Shown piece after piece: positions 8,110-16,326 of a stretch of DNA of 53,609 nucleotides. The notes below the pieces were generated by a model. That model was not told where the DNA came from, ran no database searches, and was given only the letters and a program-made list of their open reading frames with translations. Source of the stretch: a virus; the IMG/VR virus record IMGVR_UViG_3300043099_000999, positions 1 to 53,609 of that record, one strand, 5' to 3'. Made by a program: the position numbers and the translations under genes. Position 1 is the first letter of the stretch. Each line of letters opens with the position of its first letter.

Positions 8110-10035
8110 CTACGGCCCAGGCGGTAGCGGGCCTTGTCCGCCGGCTGGCTGGCCATACTGCTGCGCCATAAGCTGCGCGCCGCCTTCAACCTGCGCTTGT
8201 TGTCGGATGTCTTCGATGATGCTGCGCACTAGTGCGTGCATTGTGGGATCTGTCTTCTTCAGTTTGATAAGCTGGCTGTCTTTTACAGACTCAGGCAGCG
8301 ACAGTATCTGCTGCGCAAGCAACTGCGCTTGAGCTTGCAAATCCTCTGGTGTGCGCGGCACATTTGGCGTATTTTGTCGCTGCATGATGAACTGATCGAC
8401 GGGATTCGCTGGCGGGCCGGGCGGGGCGGGCGTCATGCCCGGTTGTTGCGGCATCCCTGTCGCCCCCGCGCCCGGAGCGCCTACGCCGCCAACTGCTGGG
8501 CCGGCGGACTGTGAAAGCGCGTCCATCTGCTGCGCCTGTTCCATCTCGCGCTGCATTTTGGTTTGTTCTTCTGCGTAAATCTTTTCTTCTTCGAGAAGCT
8601 GCTTTGTCTCTTCGTCGTAGTCGAGTCCGATAGATTTGAGGCCCGTGGTCTTGCTGATTTGCTGACCCATCATCAGCTGCAGCTTTGCCATCTGCCGGTT
8701 TAGATCGTCTGCGTGCGTTACGCGCATTAGTCGCACAGCTGCCGGCTCCCAAGATTTAACTCTGGCAACAGCAGACGCGACATTCGCCAGAAAACGGTTT
8801 AAATTGTGCGGTAAATGCGCCCAGTTTGCCTCGAACAATCTAAGCGCCGCAGGGGCAGCTTGCATCGTCAAGCTTCCGTTAAACAGCTCAACCGGCATAC
8901 CGATACACTTCAACAATGTGTCAAAGCCCTGATCTAACAGGTCTTTCGGCGCAAGCTGTGATGCATCGCCGCCAAGTGCCTGATAATTGACAGGGAACGG
9001 TAACACGTTCCAGCGGGCCGGGTCAAGCCTTCGTGCGCGCAGCATTGCCTGTACGCGCCCGGTAAAATTGCTGAGATTAATCGTATGTACGGGATCGCTT
9101 GAAGCTGCGTCGCCGCCGCGTGGCGCCGGCGTGATTACGCGAAACGGAATAACGTAATCCAAGGCAACAGCCTCGTTGTAGCGCATGAGAATCTGCACAT
9201 ACCAGGCTTGTCGAAAGTTAGCCAGAATACGAGATATGCCCCAGCCGCGATTACGTAAACCAGCGAGCGCGTCTTCTTTCAGATGAAAAATGACGTCCTT
9301 GTCGAACATCAAATTCTGGTTGTCTTTGACAGCTTGAATTACTTCCCAGCTGGCGCGCTCCAAGTGGTGCAAATGCCCCTGTCGAATTAAGGCGCGATAC
9401 TCTTCAGAAATGCGCCACACATATCTGACTTCGTCGGTATACGGATCCCAAATCAGTTCCATCTCATGCGGATTCCACCGCTTGATTTTGAGATCACCGG
9501 CGTCACCACTTCGCCGGTCGATATGCGTCCACGGGCCGGCATAATGACATTGCGGACAAGTGGCGTGAAACTCAAATTCTTGCCATTTGAATTTACACGC
9601 GGGTTTGTTGAACACTTGCGCTAGCGGCATCTCTAAGCTGCACCGCTTACAAGACAAATAGCGTTTGAACGGCACCAAAACGCTGGTAAAACTATTGCCA
9701 TAGGTTAGATAGTCCATGGCGACGGAGTGCAACGCGTTTTTAATGCCTAGCGTGTTCTCAAAAAATTCGACGTACTTGTCTTTTTCTTCCCGGCCGAGTT
9801 TGTTTTTGCCGTCTTCGCTTACGTGGATGTCTGTCAAAAAATACGACACAACACGGTCAACGGCCTGCCGGTACAAGCCGTTGCAGTTCATAATGAACTC
9901 GCACCAGCGCAGCGCAGCCTGAATCGATTCAGGCATAGAAAGCGACGCAATGTCGCAGAACGGGTCCGGAAACCGGTCGTCAGCGGATACGCCAGGGCCG
10001 GAAGTGGCAAAATTATTCGAGCTTAGATAAGCCAC
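8110..10035 (-). CDS. Portal protein
   Basis: This 641-residue protein starts with GTG (GGAA upstream). Its plan fits phage portals: 'YRQAVDRVVSYFLTDI' (wing helix), a 'DYLTYGNSFTSVLVPFKRYL' segment, the 'NPHEMELIWDPYT' insertion, and the C-terminal Pro/Gln/Gly-rich disordered tail. The portal forms the dodecameric ring at the capsid vertex through which DNA is packaged and ejected. An unusual zinc-ribbon-like insertion is visible: C-x2-C near residue 125 and C-x2-C near residue 161. No terminase or capsid gene is in the window. Confidence rests on overall plan; a structure-based search would settle it. Confidence 0.75.
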   Translation of the reverse strand: MAYLSSNNFATSGPGVSADDRFPDPFCDIASLSMPESIQAALRWCEFIMNCNGLYRQAVDRVVSYFLTDIHVSEDGKNKLGREEKDKYVEFFENTLGIKNALHSVAMDYLTYGNSFTSVLVPFKRYLSCKRCSLEMPLAQVFNKPACKFKWQEFEFHATCPQCHYAGPWTHIDRRSGDAGDLKIKRWNPHEMELIWDPYTDEVRYVWRISEEYRALIRQGHLHHLERASWEVIQAVKDNQNLMFDKDVIFHLKEDALAGLRNRGWGISRILANFRQAWYVQILMRYNEAVALDYVIPFRVITPAPRGGDAASSDPVHTINLSNFTGRVQAMLRARRLDPARWNVLPFPVNYQALGGDASQLAPKDLLDQGFDTLLKCIGMPVELFNGSLTMQAAPAALRLFEANWAHLPHNLNRFLANVASAVARVKSWEPAAVRLMRVTHADDLNRQMAKLQLMMGQQISKTTGLKSIGLDYDEETKQLLEEEKIYAEEQTKMQREMEQAQQMDALSQSAGPAVGGVGAPGAGATGMPQQPGMTPAPPGPPANPVDQFIMQRQNTPNVPRTPEDLQAQAQLLAQQILSLPESVKDSQLIKLKKTDPTMHALVRSIIEDIRQQAQVEGGAQLMAQQYGQPAGGQGPLPPGP

Positions 10036-10050
10036 GATATAGATTCCGGT

Positions 10051-10224
10051 TTACTTGTTTAGAGAATCGGTCGCACGGGTCGCAGCTTGTTTGCGAAAAT
10101 CGGCGTCCAGCTCCTCGATTTTATGCCGTTTATTATCCACAATTTGCGGATCGGCGCAATTCGCGGATTTAGTCGGTTCAACCTGGGGTGTTATATCCGG
10201 GCGAACGACACCCATTTTTTCCAT
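10051..10224 (-). CDS. Small protein upstream of portal
   Basis: This 57-residue protein starts at ATG 10222-10224 with GGAG seven bases upstream. It starts 2 nt after the previous gene's TGA, so the two are translationally linked. It is charged and mostly helical ('DNKRHKIEELDADFRKQAAT'). No known family is recognised. Position between a virion-type gene and the portal suggests a small structural or scaffolding role, but nothing in the sequence proves it. Confidence 0.6.
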   Translation of the reverse strand: MEKMGVVRPDITPQVEPTKSANCADPQIVDNKRHKIEELDADFRKQAATRATDSLNK

Positions 10225-10225
10225 G

Positions 10226-11119
10226 TCACAGCTCCGATTCAACGGCTTTTTCAACAAGTAATACACAGAACTCGCGTTCATCATAAACATACTGAAATCC
10301 GGTTGTATGAACAAGATACAGCCGGCGATCATTATTAATCTGTACCGCCCACGGGCGCTTGTATGGATCATTAGACGGGGGAAACCAGCGTGCGGCCGCT
10401 TGATCAAAGCGCAAGTCGTAAACGAGCACAATAAAGCCGCTTTCAGTCAAATTTTCGTCGTCAAAAGACACGTCCACAACAATATCGTGAAAAAACGCGG
10501 GAACAGTGCCAATTCCCTCTTTTTCAAAATAAACGAGTTTGTTTGGCGGGCCGGCATTTGCTTTTTGCGAAATAACAGGAACGCGCCCAGTAACTGTTTG
10601 CTGTTTTTTAAGTCCAAACGCCGCCATTGGACTATACGTACGATCGATTGTCTCAATCGGCGCGTAATCTGTTTCTGGTATATCCTGCGGATGTTCAAGC
10701 GCGACCGCAGCTTTTGGCTTGGCGGGCGGGACGGGAGGCGGCACAGCAGTTGTTTTTTGTACGCCAGAATTAGCAATTTTTGCCAGCTCTTCAAATGCCA
10801 TAGCGGTCCTTTCTCTGACAGATACGATGTCGCTGCCTTGTACTTTACTTGCTGCGGCGGCTAAAGCTTGCGCTACTGAGCTCTTAGTAAACTGCGCCAA
10901 CGTTAAGCATCGGCCGCCGGCGATATCGGGTTCTACGTTAATTACGATATGCTGCGTATCGTGCGGGTTAAAGTTTGACGGACGACCATCAACGCCGGCG
11001 GCGGACACTATTGCGCCTTTAAGTCCGCGCATACCGCGGACACCAACCGCGTCAGCCACCGATAACCCACTTAATAACTTTTCTTGTGCTGGGTCTTTGT
11101 ATCCTGTTGGCGTTGCCAT
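10226..11119 (-). CDS. Unknown protein, possibly structural
   Basis: This 297-residue protein starts at ATG 11117-11119, preceded by GGAG. The N-terminal 110 residues contain 'GLKGAIVSAAGVDGRPSN', then 'DTQHIVINVEPDIAGG'. A Pro-rich linker ('AVPPPVPPAKPKAAVAL') precedes a C-terminal beta-type domain with 'FFHDIVVDVSFDDENLTES'. It is the first gene after a strong terminator (11136-11168). It lies beside the portal, so a virion role is plausible. I do not recognise the family. Confidence 0.55.
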   Translation of the reverse strand: MATPTGYKDPAQEKLLSGLSVADAVGVRGMRGLKGAIVSAAGVDGRPSNFNPHDTQHIVINVEPDIAGGRCLTLAQFTKSSVAQALAAAASKVQGSDIVSVRERTAMAFEELAKIANSGVQKTTAVPPPVPPAKPKAAVALEHPQDIPETDYAPIETIDRTYSPMAAFGLKKQQTVTGRVPVISQKANAGPPNKLVYFEKEGIGTVPAFFHDIVVDVSFDDENLTESGFIVLVYDLRFDQAAARWFPPSNDPYKRPWAVQINNDRRLYLVHTTGFQYVYDEREFCVLLVEKAVESEL

Positions 11120-11135
11120 AAAAGCTCCGATAGCT

Positions 11136-11168
11136 AAAAAAAGGGGGGCCGGCTTACGCCGGCTCCCC
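11136..11168 (-). terminator. Rho-independent terminator
   Basis: An 11-bp stem (one G-U pair) pairs 11143-11153 with 11158-11168 around a 4-nt loop. It is followed on the minus strand by seven U residues (A-run 11136-11142). The hairpin overlaps the C-terminal codons of the upstream gene at 11154-11441. It marks the end of the transcription unit that runs down to that gene. The GATAGCTAAAAAAA flank is shared with the terminator at 15475-15502. Confidence 0.85.
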
Positions 11169-11441
11169 AAAAGATTTCCTGGACAGCTGCGGGCAGACCA
11201 GGAAGAGACTATCCTTTTTTACGTGGAAGAACAACCTGCCGTATGGGAAGCCCTTGCCGCAAACTGCGAACAATTGTTCTTTACTTGTCAGCACTTCGGC
11301 ATAACAAGTCCCATTCAGCAGATACGCCACAACCAACCCAATCTCGACGTCGTCGGGAAATACCGGGATAACGCTTGGCGCGGCATCCTGTTTAAGGAGC
11401 CATGCCAATAGTTTCCCAGCGGGTTGGAGAAAGTGTCTCAT
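11154..11441 (-). CDS. Unknown small protein
   Basis: This 95-residue protein is hydrophobic and beta-rich ('EIGLVVAYLLNGTCYAEVLT', 'LFAVCGKGFPYGRLFFHV'). It has no signal peptide or clear membrane segment. Its last codons form the terminator stem, so it ends its transcription unit. Four bases separate it from the upstream 419-residue gene. Function is unknown. Confidence 0.6.
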   Translation of the reverse strand: MRHFLQPAGKLLAWLLKQDAAPSVIPVFPDDVEIGLVVAYLLNGTCYAEVLTSKEQLFAVCGKGFPYGRLFFHVKKDSLFLVCPQLSRKSFGEPA

Positions 11442-11445
11442 ACAA

Positions 11446-12705
11446 CTACTCGCAGGCCAGCTCCACGGTCTGAGCGGGCGCTACCACATCGAACACCGCG
11501 GGAAAGAAACCGCCCGTCGCGTAGGACGGAAGCACTCGAAGGTCGTCTGCACGGACGATTTGGATCTTCGAATACGCATGAACCACGAGCGGTTCATACG
11601 GCTTCTTTGCCGCATCCACAAGCTCGTCGTCGGTGACGTGCTTGTGAACGGCCTTACCTGCCGGAATTGCCGCACGCATGGCGCGGATAATCACCGAGGT
11701 AGGCAGCCGATCAACCGGCACACCAAAACTCAGCGGCTTGGTCGGATCTGACAACCCGTCGATCAAGTCCGAGTCAGTGGCCATCTCTGGCAGCGGGAGC
11801 GACTCCCGCATTTTGGCGAGCAGCTGCTCGACAACAGCCTCGTCGGCAGTCATCGCCCAGTCGTCGGCCAGCCCCGCAGCCTTCAAGACATAACGCGCGG
11901 GATTCCTCGCGAGGAAGATTTTCCTCGCGGGGTTGATCTCGTGCGATCCGAGAAGGTTCTCGTAGTTCTCATAGGCCCGCTGCTGTCGGAACCCGGCAGC
12001 AATTTCGGCGTCCTTGAGAACCTCAGCGTCTCCGAAGAGTTCGCCGAGTGAAATTACTTCAGCCGCTTCGCGCTTCTTCTGCGCGTAAACCGGCCTGAGC
12101 TCCGGCGGATTAATCGACTCGACCAAGCCCGCAAGCTTGGCTTCGTCGATTCTCACGGCATCGAGCATAATCAACAGCTGCGGAAGCGCGGGCGTCTGCA
12201 GCGTGTCGGTCGACTGCTCGACCGTGTTGATGAGTTCCTGCAGAAGGTTGTTGCCCGCGGTGAGCAACACATGATTCTCAGGACCATCAAGCCTCGGGAA
12301 CTCGGCGCCGCGAGTCGGGGGCAGACCGAAGTCATACCACCGCTTTACGGCGTAATTTAATTTACCATTCACCGGATGGCTTTCCACCTCGGAAATGATC
12401 AAACGATCGTGCCGCACAACGTGCAACAGCACGAACGTAGGCCGGCCACGGAACTTTGGAAGTTCCTTGTGAACCGGCCGGAACATGAAGGGGTCATGAG
12501 CACTCCCTTGCCCCGGCAGGATTTCCATCGCAATACGACCAACTAGGCGATGCGCGATCTCGTCGTACTGGGCCATGAGATCGCGGTGTCGCTTGAGCTG
12601 CCGCGCCGTCCGCTCGTCCATCGGCGGATGCGCAGAATTTTCCGGGTTATTTTTCTTGCCCGGCTTGCGATAAGAACGAACCTGCTTTTGATTGACCTGG
12701 GTCAT
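11446..12705 (-). CDS. Unknown 419-residue protein, codon use looks expression-optimised
   Basis: This large protein is of unknown family. It opens with a basic, disordered tail ('KQVRSYRKPGKKNNPENSAH'). A central alpha/beta part holds 'RPTFVLLHVVRHDRLIISEV' and 'LPQLLIMLDAVRIDEAKLAG'. The C-terminal part includes 'PTSVIIRAMRAAIPAGKAVH'. No catalytic motif is seen. By eye, third-base choice here (C/G-rich, few A/T-runs) differs from most neighbours and resembles the UvsX-like and ssDNA-binding-like genes. That may mean high expression. GGAG precedes the start at 7 bases. Confidence 0.6.
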   Translation of the reverse strand: MTQVNQKQVRSYRKPGKKNNPENSAHPPMDERTARQLKRHRDLMAQYDEIAHRLVGRIAMEILPGQGSAHDPFMFRPVHKELPKFRGRPTFVLLHVVRHDRLIISEVESHPVNGKLNYAVKRWYDFGLPPTRGAEFPRLDGPENHVLLTAGNNLLQELINTVEQSTDTLQTPALPQLLIMLDAVRIDEAKLAGLVESINPPELRPVYAQKKREAAEVISLGELFGDAEVLKDAEIAAGFRQQRAYENYENLLGSHEINPARKIFLARNPARYVLKAAGLADDWAMTADEAVVEQLLAKMRESLPLPEMATDSDLIDGLSDPTKPLSFGVPVDRLPTSVIIRAMRAAIPAGKAVHKHVTDDELVDAAKKPYEPLVVHAYSKIQIVRADDLRVLPSYATGGFFPAVFDVVAPAQTVELACE

Positions 12706-12724
12706 TCAGCTACTCCATTCTTTA

Positions 12725-12958
12725 CTAAGTATTACAGTACTTGCAATACTGCCCCCAATTCCGAAGCACGTGTTCCCGCGTGCCTAGTTTTTTGGGGACA
12801 AACACTTCACGCGTATTATCCAACCACGCGCGTTCCGATACAAACTCAACGTTTCCCTGATAGTCACGCCATCGAATTTGGCTGCCTACCTTCCGTTGAG
12901 CTTTGACAGGGCGGCCGTTGTAAACAACCGCCCTGAACGTATCGTAAACTTGGTTCAA
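12725..12958 (-). CDS. Unknown small protein (start uncertain)
   Basis: This 77-residue basic protein is not recognised. It carries a 'RAVVYNGRPVKAQRKVGSQI' stretch and a C-terminal 'CKYC' pair. The first in-frame start (TTG at 12965-12967) directly abuts GGAGG and has no spacing. A second TTG at 12956-12958 gives nine bases of spacing and is preferred. Neither is certain. Confidence 0.5.
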   Translation of the reverse strand: MNQVYDTFRAVVYNGRPVKAQRKVGSQIRWRDYQGNVEFVSERAWLDNTREVFVPKKLGTREHVLRNWGQYCKYCNT

Positions 12959-13050
12959 CTCATTCAACCTCCAGTGGAGAAACTCCTAATTATTTGTTGC
13001 TTGATCAGAAAGAGATACCACAACAAATATGCCAGCATTTTGGCAAAAAT

Positions 13051-13476
13051 TTAGCTGTCTGGATCTGGCAGAATATCGTCGAACACACCCATCCCCGCGT
13101 CTTCTTTGTCGTCAAAAAACTCGTCATTGCCGCCGGCCTTGTTTTGTTTTGGAACAGACAGCGGTGGCGGATCAGATAGATGAATGAAATCCGCGCCGAG
13201 GTATCCCGTATCGTCGGGCTCGAGCTCTGTGGTGTTTGAGTCAAATAGCGGTTTAGCGCCCCACGGCGTTAATAAATGCCGGAATGGCGGCCGAGATACC
13301 TTGAGCTGCACGCCGGCAAAATTGAACACGCTGACGTCTTTATCCACCAACGACTTTAGCCGATTTGCCAGCGCATCTGGCGTATCAAACTGCTCCACTT
13401 TGTATTCGCCATCTGGGTACAAAATGGCGGCGTAAAACTTAATTTCTTTCAGCTGTTTGTCTGGCTTGTCACTCAT
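13051..13476 (-). CDS. Unknown acidic protein
   Basis: This 141-residue protein is coupled to the upstream gene by an ATGA overlap. The N-terminal half is alpha/beta ('EIKFYAAILYPDGEYKVEQF'). The C-terminal third is Pro/Asp-rich and acidic ('FFDDKEDAGMGVFDDILPD'), probably disordered. The function is unknown. An 83-nt gap follows before the next gene; it holds only a weak TGTGGTATCTC promoter-like element (about 13008-13018) with no good -35. Confidence 0.6.
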   Translation of the reverse strand: MSDKPDKQLKEIKFYAAILYPDGEYKVEQFDTPDALANRLKSLVDKDVSVFNFAGVQLKVSRPPFRHLLTPWGAKPLFDSNTTELEPDDTGYLGADFIHLSDPPPLSVPKQNKAGGNDEFFDDKEDAGMGVFDDILPDPDS

Positions 13477-14096
13477 GTGTCACCCCTGAGTCGTTTTAAA
13501 TCATGCTCAGTAACCGGACTTATTTTGAAACCTGGTATATGTTCAGCTGCAGGCACTGTTGTGACGTATGGTGGATTATGTCCGGCCGGCGCTAGATACG
13601 TTATTCGTTCGCGTATGAGCACGCCAAATACGTGTAACGGAATTTGCGCGCCAGAACCAATCAGCGAAGCAGTAGGATCAGGCATAGTTAGCTCATATGT
13701 TACAGCGCTGGCGTAGAAGTCGTCGCCGTGAATGCCTATGCCGCCTATAAAATTGAAGCAACTTTCTGCTATGGCGATAGGCGCGGCGTACAACCGCCGA
13801 TCCCAATCAATTTGTTTGCCGTCAAGTACAGAAACGCCAAGACCGGAAAAAAATGGATGGTGCGCCGGAGACAACTCTACGCAAAACGGCTGACTGTCTG
13901 CGCCGACATTAAATCGCGCGATAAACTCTTGAGCTGGATCAAACGGCATGCGGCCGGCAGTAACTAAAAGCGCCGGTGTAAAGCAAACAACTTCACCGCG
14001 GCGCTCGCGCATTGCTTCTAAACACGACAACCGCCTAACGGGCGCATGCTCAGTAACTGCGTCTGCCTGCGCTAAAAATTTCGCGTGCTCGGTCAT
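13473..14096 (-). CDS. Unknown 207-residue protein
   Basis: This protein is not recognised. Sequence includes 'EVVCFTPALLVTAGRMPF' and 'IPLHVFGVLIRERITYLAPA'. These alternate hydrophobic strands with polar loops. No catalytic signature or membrane segment is seen. It is separated from the RuvC-like gene by 3 nt and coupled to the next gene by ATGA. Confidence 0.6.
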   Translation of the reverse strand: MTEHAKFLAQADAVTEHAPVRRLSCLEAMRERRGEVVCFTPALLVTAGRMPFDPAQEFIARFNVGADSQPFCVELSPAHHPFFSGLGVSVLDGKQIDWDRRLYAAPIAIAESCFNFIGGIGIHGDDFYASAVTYELTMPDPTASLIGSGAQIPLHVFGVLIRERITYLAPAGHNPPYVTTVPAAEHIPGFKISPVTEHDLKRLRGDT

Positions 14097-14099
14097 CGG

Positions 14100-14738
14100 T
14101 TATTTTGGCGGCGTGCCGATGCCGACTTTAACCTGCTGCAAAAGCATCAACAGCACAAACGCCGCGTCGACAACGTTGTCGATTCCCTCGGCTTTGTATT
14201 TTGCCGGGTCAAATGCCGTGTTGAAATTCTTGTTGGCGGCAGCAATCATGTCTTCTTTGTTCGCGCGACCGTTGCCGGTAGCAAACTTTTTGATTGTCGT
14301 AACGCCAAATCCCATAGACGGCAAATTCCGCTCTTGCGCCCAAGTAGCGACAGTAACTTTCATACCGCCCAGCACTTCCGATGCTGTAGCAACTCGGGCA
14401 AGAATGGCAGGAATACCGAATTTCTTATTGACAAAGAACTCACGAGGCGGCGTGTATTTCACGTCTTCATAGGCTATTGCGTCAGGGGCTACAACGTTTA
14501 AAAAGCCGCGCAAACGCACAAAGCGCGCGGCGCCTGAATCAAGCCCGGTGCAAGACAGATCCCATTGAAACAACTGCAGTTTTTCGCGAAGAAGTTTGCC
14601 GCCAGGCGTAAAGTCATAAATAGCTACGCCGCAATTGCTGCCAAGATCCAGGCCGAGGCAGCGCACACAATCGCTATCGAGCTTCGGAAGTTTTGCCGCG
14701 AACACTTCCGGATCGCGGTACATTCTGTATTTTGGCAT
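14100..14738 (-). CDS. RuvC-like Holliday-junction resolvase
   Basis: This 212-residue protein has an RNase H-type RuvC plan. The first catalytic strand is 'CLGLDLGSNCGVAIYD' (Asp near residue 30). A second acidic position 'IAYEDV' (near 91) follows. The basic/acidic patch 'FATGNGRANKEDMI' (near 155-165) and the final 'DNVVDAAFVLLMLL' (near 190) match the expected third and fourth acidic residues. By family it would cut four-way or branched DNA intermediates, so it could resolve recombination products or debranch DNA before packaging. It belongs functionally with the UvsX, SbcCD and UvsW-like genes at higher coordinates. Confidence 0.8.
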   Translation of the reverse strand: MPKYRMYRDPEVFAAKLPKLDSDCVRCLGLDLGSNCGVAIYDFTPGGKLLREKLQLFQWDLSCTGLDSGAARFVRLRGFLNVVAPDAIAYEDVKYTPPREFFVNKKFGIPAILARVATASEVLGGMKVTVATWAQERNLPSMGFGVTTIKKFATGNGRANKEDMIAAANKNFNTAFDPAKYKAEGIDNVVDAAFVLLMLLQQVKVGIGTPPK

Positions 14739-14739
14739 G

Positions 14740-15405
14740 CTACTTCCGCGTTAGTGACAATACACTGAGTACGATATCGAGAATGCTCTTCGTGTTTTTT
14801 GCCAGCTCAGGGACGGTTGGCTGCATTTTTTTCTGCGCCTCTGCAAGTTTTTCCTGCAAAACCTGATACTCAGCATACAGCGTGCGCATGCGCGACTGCA
14901 GCACGTCGTTTTTGAGTTGCAAATTAGCAATCGTCAGCTGTTTGGCTTCCGGCGTCGATTTGTAGCCGAAAAAACCCTGTACAGTTGCTGTAAAGTCTGC
15001 CATGCCAGGAGCTGCGGGAGATTCCTCGTTTACACGCGATACTTCGCGTACGGCTGTAAACCAAGCCGCGCAGAACGCTTGCCCGATAGCGGCAAAAAGA
15101 AACTGCCGGACCGGATAGCGTATATCCGTAAAGTCGCGGCGATTTAATGCCTGCTCAAAAGACGTTACAGGGTCAGAGGCGTTTACAAAATCGCGTTGCG
15201 CGCGGGCCAAGGCTTCAGCAGCTAGGCCTATCTCATCGTCTGTTATACCGGCTTCAAGTTTCCACGCCTGTACTTCTTCCGGCGTGTTTTTTGATTCCAT
15301 GCTCGCAATGGCCGCAGCCATAAGCGTGGGCGTAACATAAGCGTAGTCTCTGGCCGGATGATAAACCGGGCCCGATTCGCCTTTTGGTCGGTAACCAATA
15401 GACAT
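14740..15405 (-). CDS. Unknown coiled-coil protein
   Basis: The preferred start is ATG 15403-15405 with AAGGAG six bases upstream, 221 residues. It opens 'MSIGYRPKGESGPVYHPARD' and is helical afterwards. The C-terminal third ('LTIANLQLKNDVLQSRMRTL', 'YQVLQEKLAEAQKKM') has a clear heptad-like pattern and likely forms a coiled coil. A hydrophobic tail 'ILDIVLSVLSLTRK' ends it. It is the first gene of a unit under the promoter at 15428-15455. Function is unknown. Confidence 0.6.
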   Translation of the reverse strand: MSIGYRPKGESGPVYHPARDYAYVTPTLMAAAIASMESKNTPEEVQAWKLEAGITDDEIGLAAEALARAQRDFVNASDPVTSFEQALNRRDFTDIRYPVRQFLFAAIGQAFCAAWFTAVREVSRVNEESPAAPGMADFTATVQGFFGYKSTPEAKQLTIANLQLKNDVLQSRMRTLYAEYQVLQEKLAEAQKKMQPTVPELAKNTKSILDIVLSVLSLTRK

Positions 15406-15427
15406 AACACACTCCTTGCGTCGAGAA

Positions 15428-15455
15428 AACATACCAGATCAATACGGCGTGTCAA
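15428..15455 (-). promoter_or_regulatory. Sigma-70-type promoter
   Basis: On the minus strand a consensus -35 TTGACA (15450-15455) is followed by a 16-bp spacer and an extended -10 TGG-TATGTT (hexamer 15428-15433). The predicted start of transcription is near 15421, which leaves a leader of about 16 nt including AAGGAG before the ATG at 15405. A strong terminator lies just upstream (15475-15502), so the block looks like a true unit boundary. Confidence 0.75.
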
Positions 15456-15474
15456 CCGAATATCGCTGATAGCT

Positions 15475-15502
15475 AAAAAAAAGCCGGGATTAAATTCCGG
15501 CT
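15475..15502 (-). terminator. Rho-independent terminator
   Basis: The hairpin pairs 15482-15490 with 15494-15502 (9 pairs, one G-U), loop of 3, followed on the minus strand by an eight-U tract (A-run 15475-15482). The stop codon of the upstream gene lies inside it. A promoter begins 20 bases further downstream. Confidence 0.85.
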
Positions 15503-16326
15503 GTATTGCGCTGTAATTTACGCTGCCAACACGTAAGACACAACTCATCAGATCTCGTTAGATCAAAATGAGAATTGAGATTACAGCCTGGACACAGCCG
15601 CAGCTCGAGCTCTTTTGCGTGAATAGCCGCGGCGCAAGTATCGTAGCCGACAACGCAATTTAGACACTCATGCTGAAAACCGCGCGGGCAGGGCGAAATA
15701 CGTGTTCTGATCTCTAGTATTTTGCGATTGCTTGTCTGCATAGATGGCGGGCAAGCTACTTCTTGAAAAAATAACCCAGCACCACTTCTAGCCGCGTTCA
15801 GATGCGCCCAAAACTTTAAGCCAGTGAAATATGCGCTACTGGTATACGGCATATTGCGCGAAAACCCGACAATGTGCGAGATACCCGCACAACTCGCCTT
15901 AGACATAAAATGCGAAAACAAAGTTGGGCACGGCGAGCCCGCAAGCACGCGCAACTGAAATAAAAACCCCGGCTTACCGCGCCGAAACGCCGGATCAACG
16001 CGCGTAACAAGCACGGGAACCCACTCGTCCTCCGACTGCCGAGTCCAGGGCAGCACAGGCCTGCCTGTAATTAGCGTGTCGATATTGCCGGCCAAACGCC
16101 ACGCAAACTCTGCCGCAATTTTTCGAGTTAGTTCGTCGCCGACTATTGCGCGACTAGACTCGAATACGGCGTCGTGCGATACGTAATTAGGCAGAACGCG
16201 ATACACGTCTGCTACAAGGTCGTGCAGCGTGTTTCCTGATATCGTCAAGCCCACGTATGGGCGTATTGCTTGAAATAGTTTATCGCGCTGCTTGAATACC
16301 CGAGAAAGACTAAACCGTTTTTTCAT
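15490..16326 (-). CDS. Unknown protein with Cys-rich zinc-finger-like C-terminus
   Basis: This 278-residue protein is not recognised. The N-terminus is basic ('MKKRFSLSRVFKQRDKLF'). The middle has 'VPVLVTRVDPAFRRGKPGFL'. The C-terminal 70 residues hold many cysteines: 'CPRGFQHECLNC', then 'YDTC', 'LCPGC' and 'LCLTCW'. They are spaced like two zinc-binding units. It overlaps the previous gene by 17 nt. It may bind nucleic acid; this is inferred from the cysteines only. Confidence 0.6.
   Translation of the reverse strand: MKKRFSLSRVFKQRDKLFQAIRPYVGLTISGNTLHDLVADVYRVLPNYVSHDAVFESSRAIVGDELTRKIAAEFAWRLAGNIDTLITGRPVLPWTRQSEDEWVPVLVTRVDPAFRRGKPGFLFQLRVLAGSPCPTLFSHFMSKASCAGISHIVGFSRNMPYTSSAYFTGLKFWAHLNAARSGAGLFFQEVACPPSMQTSNRKILEIRTRISPCPRGFQHECLNCVVGYDTCAAAIHAKELELRLCPGCNLNSHFDLTRSDELCLTCWQRKLQRNTAGI

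Noticed and set aside
8291-8752. Minus-strand frame of 153 codons inside the portal gene
   Set aside because: It is in another frame of the portal tail, Arg/Ala-rich as a frame-shifted Pro/Gln tail would be.
10307-10864. Plus-strand frame of 185 codons
   Set aside because: It lies fully antisense to the gene at 10226-11119, which has a good ribosome site and neighbours. No domain is visible.
13008-13018. Promoter-like TGTGGTATCTC in the 83-nt gap at 12968-13050
   Set aside because: It has the extended -10 form but no acceptable -35 at 16-18 bases. Kept only as a note.
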